The notes under the pieces: model-generated
Told to the model about the DNA's origin: nothing
Seen by the model: only the letters and a program-made list of their open reading frames with translations
Database searches by the model: none
NCBI GenBank assembly: GCA_018907035.1
Contig: JACCIC010000015.1
Coordinates: forward strand, 4,160,001-4,224,000
DNA from: Sycobia sp. Sy_11
Taxonomy: Eukaryota > Arthropoda > Insecta > Hymenoptera > Epichrysomallidae
Length of the DNA stretch: 64,000 bases
Reading direction: 5' to 3'
Translations under genes and position numbers: made by a program
Part shown: piece after piece, positions 34,738 through 47,997 of the stretch
Layout of the letters: the number at the start of each line of letters is the position of its first letter
How positions within the stretch are numbered: position 1 is the stretch's first letter

Positions 34738-35385
34738 TTATCGCAAATTCAATTTTTTTTCGAGAACCTCATTCCATTTACTAGGCTCTTCACATAATTT
34801 GACAAGCATTGGAACAATCGTTCTGTTGTAGCGCTCTATTTGACCGTTTGTTCTTGGGGTGCCTACTGCTATTAGCACATGTTCTACTTGTTCTGTTTTT
34901 AAGAATTCTTTGAATGCATTTGATGTGAATGCTGTACCTCGGTCTGTCACTATTCGTGTGGGTTTACTATATGATTGAAAATATTGTTTTAAGTATTTTA
35001 TAACTTCTTGCGAATTAGTCGACTTGCAGGGGTATAATTTGAGAAACTTTGTAAAATCATCTATTATTGCAAATAAATGTTTATAACCGCCACTACTTTT
35101 CTCTAATGGACCGACATGATCTAAGTGAATTGTGCGAAATGGTATCTTTTCCTTATTCATTGAATGTAAGAATCCTTCTTTCTTTCCGTTTGATGGCGAA
35201 AATTCAACACATTTTAAATAATTCGCGATATATTCTTTGACCTTTAGACGTATATCCGGAAACAAATATAATTTTGATATCTGATGCAGTACTTTATCAC
35301 TACCAATATGACCAAGGTTATCATGACAAGTGCGAATTACATTGTTTTGCATCAGACTCGGTACATAAAACGATAAATTCTGCAT
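34738..35385 (-). pseudogene. Gypsy integrase fragment
   Basis: A 215-residue open frame holds the HHCC-like zinc region (CHDNLGHIG; the first of the two cysteines appears as Tyr in ANYLKCVEF) and the catalytic core with HLDHVGP, VTDRGTAFTS and RTNGQIERYN, i.e. the D,D-35-E residues. The frame continues with interruptions to about 34390, through a GPY-like module. It is part of the deleted gypsy element and would not be expressed as a complete polyprotein. Confidence 0.8.
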
Positions 35386-35485
35386 TTTATTTTTTCGATA
35401 AACTAAGCCATCCCTTAATTCGTAATTTTTTTACTTCGGCTTTATAGAGTTCCTCGCGAATTTTTGAAATTACTTCGTCTTTATC

Positions 35486-35920
35486 TTAACAAATTGACAA
35501 TGTTTGCTGGTATGTATTGGCCTCTACAACTAGAACGCTGTGGCAGCGACTAAGAGCATCGACATGACTCATTCTTTTACCAGGTTTATGTTGAATTTCA
35601 TAGTCGAATTCTTCTAAGAACATCACCCATCTTGAAATACGCGGATATATAATTTGTTTATCTAAAGTTAATCTAAAGCTATCACAGTCAGTTATAATTT
35701 TAAAATGTATACCACTTAAATAAATTCTAAACCGTTTTATAGCATTGATGATCGCCAGACATTCTAACTCATAACTATGGTACTTAGACTCCGTAGGTGT
35801 AGTTCGTTGGCTAAAATAAAGTACCAGTTTAAAATATCCGTCGATTTGTCTTTGTAGCAAAATCGCTCGAAACCCTGATGCACTTGCATCGCAATTTAAT
35901 TCCGTTTCTGCTTTTGGCAA
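35486..35920 (-). pseudogene. Gypsy RNase H fragment
   Basis: A 144-residue frame with ELNCDASASGFRAILLQ at the start, YHSYELECLAIINAIKRF in the middle and HKPGKRMSHVDALSRC at the end. These are the usual RNase H landmarks of Ty3/gypsy pol. The upstream frame (to about 36085) continues into the connection region of reverse transcriptase. Stops separate it from the integrase fragment. Confidence 0.8.
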
Positions 35921-36221
35921 ATAAATAGCCAGAATTGATTTGTTATATAAACATTGTTTTAAGGTTTCAAAAGCCTCATTTTCTTTTTCGCCAAATACAA
36001 ATTTCGTATTTTGCTGAACAAACTGTAAAACTTTTCTAGCATTATGTGGAACCGGATAATTAAGTACGGATTCTATATTTGTATCGTGTACGCAAAAATC
36101 CTTTCAGTTGCTCATTGCTATAGTTTGTCGCCATTTTTATAGAGAGAAAAAAGAAACATTGACACGTTTATAACAATACACTTCCTGTCTTTTTTTAGGT
36201 CCTCTATCCCACTTCTGAATT

Positions 36222-36570
36222 TGTAAGGGAGTTTGGGCAGGATGGTCGAAATGACATAAATAACAGAAATCACTCAATAGTGCTCAAAATGTAACTTTAC
36301 CTATTTATCCGGTTACTAACTAAGTGAGCGACGCAGCTCTACATAAACTTACAGAAGGTACCGCTTTGTACCCGTACATCATCACACCTGACGAAGCTTC
36401 AGACTCTCCTTTTCTTTCACTCTCCCTTATTTATATTATAATACCATCTTCGTAACTATATCGAGTGGAGGGGAGCCTACTACCATTCGCACACTCTCGC
36501 AACAAGATAACTTATCCACACAGGTTTATACTTGTTTAATTATCCCCGCCCTGTCGGGCATACGCCTACA
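36222..36570 (-). repeat. Long terminal repeat of the gypsy element
   Basis: A 349-base segment that on the minus strand begins TGTAGGCGTATGCCC and ends CCCTTACA, the usual TG...CA ends. It is followed immediately by AATTCAGAAGTGGGAT, which looks like a primer-binding site and leader. Adjacent DNA on the other side is an (AT)n run, so a target duplication cannot be recognised. Confidence 0.65.
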
Positions 36571-38077
36571 ATATATATATATATATCAACCTATTTCGTT
36601 TTTTTTTGCCGTAATAATCGAATTACATCTTCTCCAGCATAAACAAAATGATGCACGTTTAACTATTGTATACAAAAGTGTAATTGAAATAAAATAAGCA
36701 CTAAAATTCTGAAAATTATTTATTATCCATTCATATTATATTTATCATTGCATATAGGTATATATAGTTCTGTGGTCAATAGAATTTTTAATTGTTGTGA
36801 AATTATTACTGTCGTGTTTTTTTTTTTGGTAGTGCAATTTTACGAACATGGTCACTCCTCTTAGCATCGGGTGTCAGGTGTTTCAGCATCACCGAGTCCT
36901 CCACCCCCTTGATCCGACATTGAAGTAGAGAAAATTTAATTAATAAATTAGTTTTTATTATTTAAATATTTTATTTTATTTATTTAAATAATAAATTGGT
37001 TTTTAACAATAAATTTAAAAGTAGTATTCAAACTAGAAAATTCTTAATAATATTTATCAAATATAAAAAATTTATGAATGATTATAAATTTATTTCAGGG
37101 ATGGAACAAAGAATTTTAATATCATCGAAAGCTTCCTGATCTGTGTCTGAATGAACGATGTTTTTTTTTTAAACGACGTTTAATCAATCGGTGATTATTA
37201 TATTTTCTTCCCAGTTAAACTATTTAGCGCATAATAAACACGAGTATTTTGTCGTAGAAATATCAGCAGATTTATTTGCATTATGAGAGTGAGGTACTTC
37301 TCCAAATTTTGTTTACAAGATCGAAAAATATATGTGCGGCGTAATAACGCAGCTAATATTAGTTTCGTAGATTTCGTCCTGTGTAGCTGTAATTGTTTGC
37401 ATACTGGATACTACTACAGAGTTTGGCTTATATTATTTATGTATATTATTTCTCTGATAATTACACTGACTCTGTCTTTTCGAATAGACGTTCTATTAAA
37501 GTAGACGTTGCAGCGAGCTTGTGTTCATAGTCAATTTTAAAATGTTCTAGAAAGCAATTCTAGATGACGATAAAAAATTCAAGAATTCCAATAATAGTTT
37601 TCATAGTTCCAGAGATGAAAAAATGTTTTATGATTTCACGTTTGATCGCTGGCATTTAATAATAAACCTTGGCTTTGACTAGCTTTTCCAACTGAATCAT
37701 TTCTTTGGCATAAATGATCGACGCTTCATATAAAGACGATGAAAACTGTTGACTTACGAAGACATATTGGTACACTATAGCAAAGCCACATCCATTTGGC
37801 CTCCCAATTGTCTAAGCCCGTAAATCATTTCGAAGAAATCAGAGCTCCGAACATTTCCGTAGTAATCTAGAAACACATAACCTATATGAACACAATTCTC
37901 ATATAAAAATGAAAAGAAGATAGTCCTATTGGTACAGAAAAAGATATGGCAATAATATTTTTGTTACATTTAATTCATTTTATTCAACTGAAAAATTGGT
38001 TTTCTGGCGACTGTAGACTCCCCTTGTGAGATGCAGTACACATTGTTATGTAAAATTGATCAATTTTGAATTAAAAA

Positions 38078-38130
<53 letters not shown>

Positions 38131-39538
38131 CGATTTATATGATTATGTATAATAATTTTTTCATCCGCATAATTACTCTATTATCGTTCTTTCCTATAAA
38201 AATATAAAATATAAAAATACTTTTTCCTGCTTTTGTAATTGTAATCTCCAGAGTACAAGAAAACTAATGTGAGGCAAACTTCGTTGAAAGACATAATAGC
38301 AATAATGATAAGTTCTTTGTTTGTTACGAGGTCACCAGAAATTTCCCCAATACATCCTTGTATCAATATTATTAATTATAAATATTTGTTGTGATATGCT
38401 ATTTGTATTATAATTGATAAAATAATTAAAATCTCTCATTTTTTTCTGTTACGTTTTTCTAACGCCGGGATAATAAATAATTATTTATGTTAAATTATTG
38501 GTTAAATGCATATATTTATCATAGTCAATATATTGTATCGAATAAAATATATAAACATTGGATTAATAAATAGAATATACAAACATTGGATTCCCTTGAC
38601 TTTTTATTAAAATAAAAATATCGATTAACTATGCGTTAATTTACAAAATCAGTATTTCTTTAATACAGAGAAATATGTGTTAAATTTTTTCGTTTTTTCG
38701 GAACAATATGCGTCTTGAATGTAATGTATTATAGTATACAAATGTTTAAATATTTTGTTCTCTGATTATATATTTAATACTACAACCGTTAAATATTTAA
38801 CTCTAATTTATATAAAAAAATTCTCTTATCACCACTTCATGTTTATCGTATATTATGGCTAAATTAACATATATGCAAAATTAGAATTAAAATATATGCA
38901 AAATTAAAAAATTAAATACATGCAAAAATTCGTTCTAGTTACTTTTTTTCCCAACTGAAAATCCTATAAAAATGTTATAGATGTGATTAAAATTACTTTA
39001 AAGATTTTTTAATTAAATTATCAGTAGTGCTCAATATTTTTTTATTTTTTATTATTTTTATACTTATTATTTTTCTACTAATTTTTATACTAATATTAGT
39101 AAAAAGTGAAAACGTCAATTAAGATAACATATACATATTCAAACTAGGCCGATTGATCAAAATATAATTTTAACTGAATGATAATTTTTAAGTTTTACAT
39201 TAATATCTTAAATAATAAACGACTGATAAGATAATGTTTGTGTACAAAACATTTTATGATAGTACAGTTAATGTCTAAAACATTTCTCTTTAATGTAAAA
39301 GTAAGGATAGTTATGAATTTGGTTAGGGACAACTTAGTAGTATGATGCTAAAATCATTTTTTTTATAGTAGAACTTTTAAATAATAATTTATAAGCTTAT
39401 AATTATACGTACTGAAAAAACAACATTAACAATATAATTTAATTAAATTTGAGCTAAACGAAAATAAAAAATACTTCACAATTAATACAGATCATGTAAT
39501 TTACATATATGAATGTATTTGAAATAACTTCTGTACAT
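36571..39538. other. Intergenic with AT repeats, no gene seen
   Basis: AT-rich DNA. It contains a short (AT)n at 36571-36586, a longer one at 38082-38126, and one GC-richer patch at 36835-36925 of unknown nature. No splice-supported coding region was found. Confidence 0.4.
38082..38126. repeat. (AT)n microsatellite
   Basis: A pure AT run ending in a GTAT interruption. Confidence 0.95.
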
Positions 39539-39590
39539 AATATATATATATATATAAGATCTAATTTTTTGTGACTTAGCAGATCGTATG
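39539..39590 (+). promoter_or_regulatory. SPH-B core promoter embedded in a (TA)n run
   Basis: TATATAAG at 39551-39558 is the end of a (TA)n run. CAGATCGTATG at 39580-39590 follows at the same spacing as in SPH-A. The 5' UTR would be about 48 bases before the ATG at 39628. Confidence 0.55.
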
Positions 39591-39627
39591 TGTATTACTG
39601 TACCATCAATAAAATATTTATTTAAAA

Positions 39628-39730
39628 ATGACCTGTTCTAACTCATTTGTTATCGCTTCTATAATTATCTCTATTTTTTGGTTAAGCTGCAGTAAGTACT
39701 ACATTTTTTCTTCACTTTATTGATTAAAAA

Positions 39731-39792
<62 letters not shown>

Positions 39793-40194
39793 CTCCTTAA
39801 TGAATGATTAATACGTAATACATAAAATGATTAATACATAAATACATAAAGGCAAAATTACTGGACTAATTAGCTTTAAAGTTTATGGATTTACTTTCCT
39901 ATCAAAATAATAAATTCTAAGAAATAAATGATTTCTTTTAAATGTCATTTCAAAGAATTTGAAGGGATAAATGTGCATATATAGTCTTTTATTATTTGAG
40001 TGAAAAAAACAAATTTTAGGCACAATATAAGAAACATGATTTTGTCTTAAATAATTTTTTTATTTACCAAATTTTTAATTCAATTATATATATATATATT
40101 TTTAATTCAATTATCGTGTGCATTGACACTAGCGCCCACGGTGCCAAGTTATGTAAGTTTTCGTTTTTGAAGAAGTAAATATTACCGCAGATTA

Positions 40195-40260
<66 letters not shown>

Positions 40261-43200
40261 GTACATCAGAATATATAAAACTTTACTTGTAATGCATTAG
40301 TAATGAACATGTAAAAAAAATTCGCACATGTAGGCAACGATGTAGTCTTTTGCGCGCGATGGCTATAAAGAACCTTTTAAGTGATATATTTAATAAATTT
40401 ATTTGTTCTAATTTCATGTTTTATTATACAACGTGGTAAAAAGACAATATATGTGAATTACACACTGAAGGCCGATTGGATTCCTAGAAATGTTTTCTTG
40501 TAGATAAGAAAATACTTATCTCTTATTTTTTAAAATATTGAACATTTTGAAATATTTTATGCAACACAGTAAGAATATTTCGACACAATATGTTGAGTAG
40601 ATATCCGAAAAGTACCTCGCCCCAATTCAGAATTAGATTTTTGAATATAAGAAATAAGAAAATTTTTGGATATAGGAAACATTAAAATATATTTTTTTGC
40701 ATTGTACATTTTTTTCTCTTTAAGAAAATTTCTTCGGATACATTGTATAAGTATGCATAAAGAGCTTCTGATTTTTTACAATTCGGACGTATACCATTTA
40801 TGCTCCAAAGAACCCCGAGGTGGAAATATTGAATTTTTCTCCAACAATATTGTTTGCATCGAATATAGGTACAAAACAAAAAATATGTATTTCAATTAGA
40901 TCTATAACTAATGTTTGAAATATTTTTTAAAAATTTTGTCTTGTTTTCATATAATATCATTTTTATGGGATTTTTATAGATTTCGACAGGAAATTTCAAA
41001 TTCCGCTAAAAGTTACTAGTATAATTATAATTAATACCCTACAAAACATAAGCCTATAAATTTTTATTAAAATCCAGGATCCTTGCTTTTCAGAAGATTG
41101 TCCAAAATATTTATTCTACAATGAGGAATTTCTTCCTTTCATCAAGGGCATCATGATACTTTCAATAGATTTTCCTAGTGTAATAATAATACATGGATCT
41201 CATGATTTAATAATATCTATTAATGGATTTCAATAAATATTTGTCTTGTGGAAAGTTATAAGTGTTCAATTATTTATATTGGGTGTACAAATAAGTTTCC
41301 AGCATTCGTTAATAGCTGGCGTCACAGTGGATTCCGGGCCGAACTGTCGGACTTCATGTATTATATTTGTAGGTTCATTGTCAACAACTTTGCAGCATCA
41401 TATTTTAGCATTTCATTCGGTGTCGTTTATTTTACCGAGCAAACTTATGGCAAGTTTTCAGCCAAATGAACGTCATTTGCGGGAAGCGCTGCCTCTATTC
41501 TTTAATATAAGGAGACCTATCGTTTGCTTTCAGAAACTTAGGGAGGGGGTGAAATATATTGGCGAATGGACGAGCCGCGAGTGGTTCAAACGGTTCAGAT
41601 GATAAAGACAAGATCACTTCGAAAAGCCGAAAAGTTTTGAAGACGAGGAATTAGACGTTTTGCTACATGAAGATCCATGTCAGATTTAAGAAGAACTTGC
41701 TGCATCATTGGGCATCACGCAAAGCCGTTTTTCTGCGCCTAAAAGCATTGGGATTCTTTCAAAAGGTTGGAAACTGGGTGTCGTACGAATTGCAATCGAG
41801 AGATGTCAAATAGCGATTTGGCACGTCCATAAAATTGTTGCAACAGTATAAAAATAAATCATTTTTGCATCGTATTTTGACTGGTGACGAAAAACGGATT
41901 TATTATGATAATCCTGAATGCATAAAATCGTATATAAAGCTCTGCATATGATGGAATCAAAAGCGTGCTGTTTCCGAGTGGTCAAACCATTGAAGGTCCA
42001 TAGTATCAAAACCAAATTATTTGTTTGAAGCGAGCATTACAGGAAAACGGCCAGAATATGAGCCCAGGCATGAGTCCATCATTTTTCATCACGATAACGT
42101 GGCAATATCTGACTACTAGTTGTTCCGATCAATGCAAAACGCTCTTACGGGAAGACGCTTCAGTTCAGTAGAGGGACTCGAAAATTGACTTAATACGTTC
42201 GGGGGCTCAAAAGACAAGAAATTTTTGTGATCCGGAATTCATAAATTACCAGAAAGATGAGAAAAAGTTATAGCTTCCGATGGACCATACTTTGAATAAA
42301 GAATATATAACCACGATTTAATAAGAAAAACTCACATTTTGGAATAAACGCTGGACACTTACTTGACTTAATTGATTTTTGTCCATTTTACGTTTACGAT
42401 TTGTAACAGTTTTATGTCTAAATTATATATTTATGTAATATATACTTCAATACATAAAAAAATTTTCTCAATACTTTTATTTTTCTTAATCGAATTATAG
42501 TTTTGGATGTGGAAGCAATAGTTGGTGGTATCAAGGCATATAAGCCGAATTACAAATACCAAGCAGCAGTTCTAGGCAGACAAAATCATTCCGAAGATTT
42601 TGACCTCGTCAACAGTGGTGTGGTACTTTCTTCGTACTTTACTCTAACTGCTGCCCACACCTTTATAGACGACAATACGGGCGATTTGAAGACACTATGT
42701 TTTTTCATTCGCGTAGGCTCTGATAATTTAACAACTGAGCAAGGTCAGATAAAACCAGTAGATTTTATTTATCTATTCGACTATAATAGCGAAACCGGTG
42801 AAAAGGACTTTGCACTGGCCAGAGTAAGTCTGTTTAATAGTAATAGTTTTAGAATTTTTGGATTTAAGTAGAACAGTAAGTTGTCCTTTAATTATTATAA
42901 CCGTCAAACCCATTTTCATCCATTTTAAGTAATGCTCTTTAACAACCCTCCCATATTTAAAATCAATTCCCTTAAAATAAAATATTATGCTTTTATAGAC
43001 CTTTAATAAATTACACATTAACAATTGTACTTATGTCGATTGTTTTGAATTAAATTAATAAATACTTTAAATTATATAAAGATGGGTAATATTATTTAAT
43101 AAATTCAATATTTACATAAAGTATATAAATAAATATTTTAATTTATATAAGGACTGATAAAAATATTTCTTAATTTAATTCAAAATAGTCGACATAAATA

Positions 43201-45089
43201 CAATTTTTAATTTTTGAGTAATAGTTTTAGTTCTCTTCTCATAATAATTTTTATGTTAACTTCACATTTTAAAGTAATGGAATTTTTTATTATTCGGAAT
43301 TTCTGAGGCACGGAATAATGTGTAGGTCAATATTTATTTTTTTTATCCAAATTGGTATGTTAGAACGCCTATGCTAGATATGTGTCTTAATCAAAGTTGA
43401 CAGGCTCGTAGAAATTCTACATTTGATCTTAAAGTCAGATGTACATTTTTAAAAATTATTGCTTATATTCTAAATTATTAATAGCAATCTGATATGTAAT
43501 TAATAAAGTAGTTTCCTTATCTTGGATATTTCATAGTTTGTAGATCATTTTGAAATGACGAGGTTATCTAGTTTGATATGCTGAATTAATTGTTTATGAG
43601 ATTTACTCAATTCTACTATTTATTAATAGTTTTAAGATCATGATTAAATAGCTGAACAAAAGTGAAAAATAAAAAAAAATGTTGAAAGCAAATATGAAAT
43701 AACCAAATTAAAGAAAGCCACCAAAAAAGATTCATAATATACATAAACTTTCATCAACCTTGGCCAGGTTCGTTAACTAGACAGTTGTACGCAAATTTTA
43801 TAAATAGAATTGAAAATAATACAGATAACGTTACCAAAACTTTATGAAATTATCTCAGCTCAACCAATGTGATTTTTGTATCCCTTCTGTGTGAATTCAC
43901 GCTAATATTCAAGCAACTTCTTCATTTGAAATAACCTTTCATATTTCTACAATTTTCTAATCTAATTATTCAAATTTAATGTGTAATCTATCGCGATCAT
44001 TTAATATTCATCCTATAATTAGATAACTCTCATTACCTAAATCTGATATTATACATGCTGATCCATCTTATTGAATCTACATTCTGATTCATGATCTATA
44101 TCCTGATACATTGATAGGGGAAGGAGGCCTTTATCATCCCTATTTATGAAAATGACAGTATCAATGAAACTCTAATATCGCCCCATATCTATTTTTGATT
44201 CCATCATTACAGAAAAACTCATCGATTACTTATTTAGTTCTTTAATATGTTACAAACTCGGATTTATAAAAGGTCAATCTTCCATTTTTTTATTATCAGT
44301 AATTACATCTTCGAGGGTCTTGAAAACAAGGAGCGAATAGATACTATTTACATGACTATGATGTATAAGACTATAATACACAATATTTTAATTTGTAAGT
44401 TTTATAATATTAGGGTTCATCGTAAAGTTCTGAATTTGAATAGAGGACAGGCTGTTCGTATCAAGAGTATTCGTTCCACTTTTGTAAAAAATCTATAAAA
44501 TTATTTGGTAATTAAGAGTATTCGAATATTCTTTGAATAACGTATGCAACAGGTTTATATTTCTCTTATTCATATTCCGATTCATTTTAATTTTGAAGGT
44601 TCAAATCTGTTCTCATGTTGATATTCTATCATCTCATTGTCCATAGTTATTAGTGAATTTTAGATTCAAAAGCATTCATATTTTCTGTTATTCACATAAT
44701 GTGGTTTCTAAAGTTCATTTAAAAAGTTTCTGAAGTTTCTAAGATTCATTCAAAATAAGATTATTCAGTTTTAGAATTTCCATCTTTATTTTCTTGGTCT
44801 AGAATTAAAATCAGGCTTCTACTGAGTAAATTGTGTCATATCTCTAGATTTTATTTTATTAATCAATCATATTACGTAACAGTTACTTTAATTCAAATCC
44901 AAGAGACTTAGGTATTGTTTATAATTATTTATTGACATCATGAGAATTATCATTGTACAAATTGCTACATGTATTTCTACTACTAACACAGAATTGACAT
45001 ATTGGAAGAAATGCTAGCTCCAGATTTACTATACGAGTCGGAAAATATATAAAAAGTCTGATTTAACTTTTATAAGATCGACTAACTGT

Positions 45090-45146
<57 letters not shown>

Positions 45147-47997
45147 ACAAAAAATAAATAAACAACGTAGCGAGAAAGCTACACTATCCTATGTCATTAA
45201 TGAATTACGTATTCAACGTAACAAAAATAGTCGTATTTAGTTTTTATCTATATCTGAAATATATTGTTAAGATTTTATAATTCATCAAAGATTTTTTACG
45301 ATAATAATCTTAAAGGGTTTCTCAGGGATAAAAACTATAATAATGCTCTGCAATGATCACACGTTCGTCATGGTATCAACCACAAAGGGATAACCTAGCC
45401 TATGCAAGAGGTTTTAGTTTTGCACCAAAGTGCAACAGGGCTTCAAGTTCAATAAAAAAAATTCCAGGTGATGCGTAGATATTTTTAATCATTTGGATAC
45501 AGTACAATTATCAAATTAAATCAAGTAAATCACTGCATCTTATTCACACTATGGACTATACAAAACTCAAAAATACACCACTCAGGAGCTATACAAAAAA
45601 AGAATTTCCATGCCTCCCCATCGATAGACAAATCACCATTTGCTCATTGGCTGATGATCATTGACACGTAGCGCAAAAACTAATTCCAACGTTTCAAAAT
45701 GCATACAACCTTTGTGTACGACATCCTCTATATATAATATAATATATACATTTTAAATATTTTGATTAACGCAATATAAATATAAATCAAAAATTAAAAG
45801 TATATATTTTTTCACCAAATTCATTTCGTTTCAATCTTATATTTGTATGCAACTTAAAAAAGTATTGTTAATTTTTTTATAATCATATTGATAGAGCATT
45901 TATAATCTCATAGAATTGCTATTTAATAATAAAATAATCCTTTGAATCTTTGAATTATTCAATTATATCACAATATTAAAAAAAAAATATTTTAATTCTT
46001 CAGACGGCTATACCTTTCCGTTTCCACGAACAGGAAAATGTAGACAAAATATCCATAGCTCCTCCAGATTTTGAATACTTTTCGAGAGAAACCGTTGTCA
46101 CTTCATACGGTACTCATAAAAGAGATAAAAAGACAGATAGTGTATTAAGATATGCATTTGTTAGGCCAGTTGATAGCATTCATTGCAGCTATAAAGATAG
46201 ACCAATTAATCCTGAAACTCAGATATGTGGTGTAATGAAGCTTTATGTCAAAGATGAACCTAGAGGACTTTGCAAGGTAATTATAACAGTTGACTTTTGA
46301 AATTCTTAATTTCTAAAGTTATAAATTCAGTCAAAAGACAGGCGTTTTCATGATTTTTTTTAATGTTTTTGATATGGAGAGATTGAATTAATATAAGGCA
46401 AAATTACTAATAATAGATTAAATTACGAAAATAACTTTTATGTCACGTTTCAATACGATTTGTGATTAATAATATATTGATAGGATTCTAAATTAATTAG
46501 ATAATCAAATAATTAATTATTAAATAACATCATATGATAATGATATTCGAAAAAAATCAGTCGTTGATTCAGACAGTGAGCATGAATATGTTTACTATTA
46601 TTAAACGCTGTACTTTACTCGAGGAGCCCATCACGATCAATGGTCGGAATTTGGTTTTCAACATCCGAATTTTTCGAAAGTATTTTAAAAATATTATATA
46701 TGTATATATTTTTATTTATTTAACGACGTTATATTTATGCTCCCAACTATTGGTGCTAATTCACGATGGAGGTACACAATGTATTTATAAGCAAAGTAAG
46801 CGGTGTTTATACTGTATGTCTATATAGTCTGCATAATAAACAAATAAATAAATTAATTAATTAATAACTGTAAGGTAAATGTATTAAACACTCTCCCTTT
46901 TTTGACTAATAGAAAACTTCACAATCATATTCTAATTTGATTATTATTTTCAACAGTTGACATAGTACAACTTATCGGTTGTAACGTTCAAATTATATAG
47001 ATGCTCAATATGCCCTATTATTAATGAATCTCTTACAATCCCGTGAAAGTTTTGCAAATTATTACAAATTATTTTTAAATTCATTGCAATTTTGAGGTAT
47101 CTGATTCAAGTAATTATGAAAGGTGTGATTGTTAAATAATGTGTTTATATTCATTAAGTTCGGTTTTGTGATTGTTCTGAACAATTAAGTTTTGGTCATG
47201 CTCTGAGACACGAATTTTGGCTGAGACATTAATTTAATTACAAGTTTATTTTGTTCCTCAAACTTAGTACTCGTGAGTAGCTTAGTACTACTTTAGTACT
47301 CGCACAGAGACCCATTAAGAAATACGAATACACAAAATAGGAAAGTAGATAAGCAATTAAAGAATATATATGATGCTGCTGTAACTTCATCTTTAATAAG
47401 TAAAGACTGATTGGAAAAATGAATGCGAATTTGGAGCAAGTGACATGACCACTAAATTTAGCTACCATTTATTTAAAATCCGGAGAATACAAAAGGCACG
47501 AACGTTATGATGATCGAGTAATATTTCCTTAATCTCTCGATAAGACAATCTCTCATAAAAGAAACATTCCGATAAAATCGAAATTGTAATCAAACCATAG
47601 TCAAAACAAATTATTTCCAAACTTAATTTTACTAATTAACATTTATTAATCGTACTTTTGAAAAATGTGAATTCATTTTTCGGTAGACTAGTGATTCCAT
47701 AAATATTAATCTATGTTTAATTAATAAATAAATGTCATAATTTCAATGCAATGTTTCCTTATATTGAAAAAAAATACTCTTTTTTTACAGAATGACGGTG
47801 GTTCTCCACTTGTTCTTAATTATAATCTTCTAGGAATATCCCAGGCCAATAGAAAAGAGTGTGATGATACTATGTATGGTTCTGTATATACCAACATAAT
47901 TTACTACAAAGATATTATTAACGCAGTGGTATCTGGACAAGCTGTGGCTCCACAAATATTACCTAATAGAAAACACATAATATTTTATATGTATTAA
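39628..47997 (+). CDS. SPH-B, secreted S1-family serine protease homologue
   Basis: Four exons encode 288 residues: 39628-39691, 42501-42823, 46004-46276 and 47791-47997 (intron phases 1, 0, 0, as in SPH-A and C). Exon 3 lacks an early Met but aligns codon for codon (91 codons) with its paralogues. A signal peptide of about 21 residues starts MTCSNSFVIA. IVGG starts at residue 28 after DVEA. His74 and Asp124 remain, but the serine motif is NDGGSPL (Gly223). Uniquely, the cysteine after the catalytic His is Thr75 (TAAHT) and its disulfide partner is Asn59 (LVNSG), so the 42-58 bridge is lost as a pair. It is probably a non-enzymatic secreted protein. Introns hold AT repeats, a mellifera-type mariner and a SINE piece. 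Confidence 0.85.
39736..39789. repeat. (AT)n microsatellite in intron 1 of SPH-B
   Basis: A pure AT run of about 54 bases, shortly after the first donor. Confidence 0.95.
40197..40257. repeat. (AT)n microsatellite in intron 1 of SPH-B
   Basis: A pure AT run of about 60 bases. Confidence 0.95.
41279..42365 (+). mobile_element. Mellifera-type mariner remnant in intron 1 of SPH-B
   Basis: The left end, GGGTGTACAAATAAGTTTCC, resembles a mariner terminal repeat and has a diverged inverted partner near 42345-42365. The transposase start, FQPNERHLREALPLFFNIRR, is recognisable with EWTSREWFKRF after it. Then come the CQI..ELAASLGITQS region and LTGDEKRIYYDNPEC, the mellifera-like first catalytic Asp. 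Downstream, FHHDNVAISDY is the second Asp region. Several stops and frameshifts inactivate it. Confidence 0.75.
45095..45142. repeat. (TA)n microsatellite in intron 2 of SPH-B
   Basis: A pure TA run. Confidence 0.95.
45560..45725 (+). mobile_element. Relic arm of the fold-back element
   Basis: Alignable with the right arm of the 1164-1804 element: ATTGGCTGATGATCATTGAC against ATTGGCCGACGATCTTTGTC, then GCGCAAAAACTA and CATGTAACA/CATACAACC segments. The conserved CAGGGTGTC terminus is not found here, so this is a truncated, older copy. Confidence 0.55.
46690..46805 (-). mobile_element. Second, diverged SINE copy in intron 3 of SPH-B
   Basis: On the minus strand this aligns with the body of the 32627-32850 SINE. 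On the plus strand of this copy, TTTTTATTTATTTAACGACG corresponds to TTTTTATATTATTTAATGGC in the complement of the other. A further match is GTGCTAATTCACGATGGAGG with CACTAATCAGCGACGGAAG. The tRNA-like head is not recognisable here. Confidence 0.55.

Larger units (their letters stand above)
34386..36570 (-). mobile_element. Internally deleted Ty3/gypsy retrotransposon
   Basis: On the minus strand, in order: an LTR (36570-36222), a primer-site-like leader (complement of ATCCCACTTCTGAAT), a gag start of fewer than 20 codons at about 36131, an abrupt junction near 36075-36095 into the end of reverse transcriptase, then RNase H and integrase, ending at the mariner junction. Most of gag, the protease and most of reverse transcriptase are missing, and no second LTR was found. 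The element is dead. It is described only as it stands. Confidence 0.8.

Noticed and set aside
34559..34831. A 90-codon plus-strand frame
   Set aside because: It is the antisense of the gypsy integrase region.
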